Source of the DNA: Druceiella hillmani
Taxonomy: Eukaryota; Arthropoda; Insecta; Lepidoptera; Hepialidae
Reading direction: 5' to 3'
DNA length: 64,000 nt
NCBI GenBank assembly: GCA_039881145.1
Contig: JAYKKI010000029.1
Coordinates: 23,062,001 to 23,126,000, forward strand
Each line of letters begins with the position of its first letter. Position 1 is the stretch's first letter. This document shows, piece after piece, positions 60,975-64,000 of the stretch. The notes under the pieces are model-generated. The model was not told the origin of the DNA and did not search any database. It was given only the letters and a program-made list of their open reading frames with translations. The position numbers were made by a program, and so were the translations under genes.

Positions 60975-61930
60975 ACCTATAAATATTAATCTTGTGGTGA
61001 GTGTTTGCACTTCAGCAGTCAATAAAGGGTCTGGTGCTGGTTGTGCAACTGATGTGGGTGCTGTAGTGCTAGGTAAAGCCTCTGGTGCTGGCGGTGTAGA
61101 TGATGTAGACACTACGGTATTCCGGAACGACTCTAGTACGTAGCTATAGTTTTACCAACCTACACAGACTCTTGTAGCGATTAATAATTTGGGGCTAAGG
61201 CTACTATAGTATGCAGTACGTTCCATCTTAATTGTGGGATTCATGTCAGTAACAAAACCTGCTGCACAATATTTTTTGGTAAAATATTTCCATCGACAGG
61301 CCATACACTGGAAAACTTGAATCCCACTGTCTCATTACTAAGCATGGCTGTCTTTTTAAAAGGCTCATTAATTAGATGGATCACTTCCGTTAATGTAATG
61401 ATACATTCTGAGTGGTTACCTAAACATTCGTCTATTCGTGAACGAATTTAATTTTCAGGAGAATAAAAAAACTAGGTTCTAAACATCCCGTTTAGCAGTA
61501 ATTACTTGTAACTAGAAAGAAATTACTACTGTAGTTGGCTAACATAAAAAAGAAAGGATATTCTCGAAAAAAGGTCTGTGTTTATGTAACCAGAATACCA
61601 AAACATACCAATAATTGCTCTAGATGATTTATTTAGTAGATAACCTTTCTTTATCTTTTGATGGAGAGAGGAGGCTGGTGGAGTGAAATTATCCATATCA
61701 TTCATTGTACAAATTAGAAAACTATTTTCACCACCAGTTTTTTACTTATCATTGATATAACTTTAGGAATCTTCTTTGATATAGTCTCAATGCAACTTCC
61801 ATACTTATTAGGGATTCGGCTAAGTGGAGTGTTTTGTTACAGAGGGCCTGTAATTTGTCATGAAAAGTTTGGACTTGATTTTGATAAAATCCTATTGCTC
61901 TTGTTACATTGACTTGCATCGGTTGTGCAA
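60975..61930 (-). pseudogene. pogo-like DDE transposase remnant
   Basis: Minus-strand coding pieces in N-to-C order. AIGFYQNQVQTFHDKLQAL (about 61905-61850) matches the A-x-G-F-N-x-x-x-V-x-x-F segment before the first catalytic Asp, which is degraded. VISMISKKNRW-like residues follow. Next comes FTPPASSLHQKIKKGYLLNK then IGMFWYSGYINTDLF (about 61700-61590), the PPxxIFPRxRM ... SGWMxxxxF region. After a gap FKFSSVWPVDGNIFTKKYCA (about 61330-61280) matches GFRxxGIxPxxxxVFxxxDF near the C terminus, followed by a Pro/Ala/Thr-rich tail. The second and third catalytic acids lie in the lost part. Non-functional. Confidence 0.75.
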
Positions 61931-63170
61931 TTTTAGTCCAGTATATCGCATTTCAATTCAGTATATCTTCTCAAGGAGGCATACACCCAATCGCACTCAA
62001 TTATCTTCGAAAATCTGTTGAACTAATAAGGAATTTATTTTCGGCACATTCATAAAGCAAGTATCATAATTAGATCACAACAAAGGACTTATTTTTTTAA
62101 ATTAAATTTATCTATTGCCTGTACATATTTTGCGTGTACTTTCCTGCATACCAATTCGGGCTGCAATTTCTGTTTACTAGAACTTTGGAAGATTAATCAC
62201 TTGGCAACGTAGACCTGATCGTTTGTGACAATACATCTTTCTGGAATCTTCCTTTAATAGTTTAGAGCAATATTTAATAAATCTTTTAAATCTGAATTAA
62301 AATGTTTCAGCACTAATAGAACGTTAATTAGGTGAGGTAAACTTGTACACTTACACAGCGTAACTAATTTAGTTTTAATCTAATAATAACACATAAGTAC
62401 GTAAACTTTATCCAATAGACTAAAACTAAATTCCGTTAAAATTGATTACGTAATTACGTCGAACCGAACGGTCACACATATCAAACTGGGTAAAATTAAG
62501 TTCAGGTCGATATATAACAAATTTTTGACTATGTACAAAGGATAGGGAAGAAAGGAAGGAATCTCAAACATTAGACAGATTCTAGGAAAAAATCACATAA
62601 ATTTCGCTAGTTTCCTCTAAATATCTATTTTATTAACGAAAATAACTATTTTATTATAGAAAATATTTATTTTATCAGATAAAAGAGCATACCGATAAAC
62701 CAAGAGCGGACACAAATTTTAGCATATATTGTAAAACACTCATTTTTCCGTAATCCATTATGCTATTTTCTGAAACTATTGTCCTTTACATTTTTTTTAT
62801 CTAAGTAACTCAGCTTCTCATTATTTCGTCTCATGTCATCACTTGAACCTTCTTTGTTATCTAAACTTAATACCTCGACTTTAAGTTTGAAATATGCTCT
62901 TTTCTTAAATAAATAACGAAATATAAAAAAATACATTTACAAAAATATTTTACCGAAAATCGACAAAGGAAGGAAATAAAATTAACGTGGTAAGGCTTTG
63001 TCCAAATTTAAAATTAATGTCTTAATAGTATAATTAATCTAACGTTAAATGCTTTCGTAATTTGGTTTTGACTGCAATCATTCCATTAAAAGTTCTCTCC
63101 ACCTTCCAGTTCCTCCACAGTATGAAAATGATGAAACAGTTTTAAATAAATCGGTTAATTCCTAAAATTG
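61931..63170. other. Possible N-terminal pogo remnant, then AT-rich DNA
   Basis: The DNA-binding half of a pogo transposase would be expected at 61931-62500 on the minus strand, but I could not recognise the helix-turn-helix. The rest is AT-rich with nothing seen. Confidence 0.35.
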
Positions 63171-63177
63171 AAATTGG

Positions 63178-63720
63178 GGTTCCGTGCCTCAAAGAAATAA
63201 AAAGGAATCGTTACCTTATAAGGATTACGTTTTTCCTCACTAGTGTATCTTTTTCCGTCTGTCACAGCCATTTTTCGGAGAGACCGCTTGCCGCAGAAAC
63301 ATTAAATTTGACACAGTTATAAAAAATATTAACTCGCACATGTTTCAATAACTGACATTCATATTAGTTAACATTCATATCAAAAATTAGGCACACTAAT
63401 TTTTTTTTATCCCAAATACTTTTCGGGATATCGTTTGAATGAGCTAATAAAAAAAATATATTTCCCATAATTTTAGATAGTATATCTTCAGAAATATACT
63501 AAAAAATCTGAAAAAATATGTTTTCTCCCCCTTATCTCCAAAACTAGTCAACCTAAAATTATGGAAAAATAGAGTTTTTAGAAACGTAGGCAAAGGTTGT
63601 AGAAAAACTATGGTGATTATTTATTGAATATTTTTTTAAAATATCTATAAATATTTGCTTTGTTTTTCAGTGCCTAAATGTGTACGGAACCCTCATTGAG
63701 CGAGTTCCAATCGTGTTTGA
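63178..63720 (-). repeat. GGTTCCGTA-type repeat, both ends visible
   Basis: Bounded by GGGGTTCCGTGCCTCAAAGA with TTATAAGGATTACG on the left, and GTGTACGGAACCCTCATTGA, GCGAGTTCCAATCGTG on the right. The ends correspond to those of the copy at 48695-49755. At about 540 bp it is internally shortened. It contains CTGTCACAGCC and CTCCAAAACTAGTC phrases characteristic of the family. Confidence 0.7.
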
Positions 63721-64000
63721 TAGGTTTTATATATTTTGCCACATGAGCCTAGAATTTTAACGTATCGCATGTTGCAATTTTTATAAACTTTTTGTTCTTC
63801 AAATGCCAATCCAGTTGCAAGCTTTATGATGGATCTTTTAATTTACTTTAGAATATTTTTCTGATTTTGCTGCGTCATTTTTTCAAGGTTTAGCTGATGT
63901 TGAATTTTTCGCCAATTTGACATAGAAATCGGTACTTCCGCAGTTACTTTGTTTTTTTGGCTTTTAGATTTAATCCCAAATGAAACGTGGAATCAAGGCG

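Overview
This is a eukaryotic, very AT-rich stretch of repeat-dominated DNA, most likely from an insect. Lepidoptera is the best guess at moderate confidence. The reasons are a repeat family with GGTTCCGTA / TACGGAACC borders, tRNA-like SINE remnants, and a mixture of insect-type transposons: Ty1/copia, Ty3/gypsy of the errantivirus type, a jockey-like LINE, Penelope-like fragments, pogo, and a DUF4817-type mariner relative. I found no intact host gene. No open frame is longer than about 150 codons, and none of the long ones looks like a conserved cellular protein. No rRNA gene, canonical tRNA gene, CRISPR array or telomere repeat was seen.

Layout. 0.3-0.4 kb: GT/CG microsatellite. 1.1-3.5 kb: decayed Ty1/copia element with LTR remnants, a copia-type internal initiator-tRNA primer site, gag, protease, integrase and RNase H pieces, but no reverse transcriptase core. 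4.5-5.6 kb: TA/CA microsatellites and a perfect hairpin. 6.4-7.0 kb: a 37-bp tandem array and a LINE RT scrap. 8.7-13.1 kb: decayed Ty3/gypsy errantivirus-like element with gag, protease, RNase H tail, integrase and an env-like remnant; its RT core is also missing. 15.4 kb and 34.1 kb: tRNA-like SINEs. 17.4-19.2 kb: jockey-like LINE pseudogene. 19.3-19.8 kb: 210-bp tandem repeat that includes a SINE-like unit. 20.4 kb: TATA plus initiator promoter-like site.

21.7-36.7 kb holds the most structure. There are several Penelope-like pseudo-LTR fragments carrying hammerhead-ribozyme-like cores, two of them head-to-head pairs, and a Penelope-like N-terminal coding fragment. There is also a 7.3-kb imperfect palindrome (about 28.7-36.0 kb) with arms of about 2.2 kb, one arm interrupted by about 1.5 kb of AT-rich DNA.

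36.7-37.9 kb: long TA arrays, one of which truncates a DUF4817-type transposase. 38-61 kb: mostly featureless AT-rich DNA with hairpins at 40.7 and 46.2 kb, three GGTTCCGTA-type repeat copies (43.8, 48.7-49.8 and 55.4-55.9 kb) and a few GC-richer islets. 61.0-61.9 kb: pogo-like transposase pseudogene on the minus strand. 63.2-63.7 kb: another GGTTCCGTA-type repeat.

The genes do not form a pathway. The window is a graveyard of mobile elements of several ages, some nested inside each other. The most interesting items are the hammerhead-like motifs in the Penelope-like fragments and the interrupted giant palindrome.
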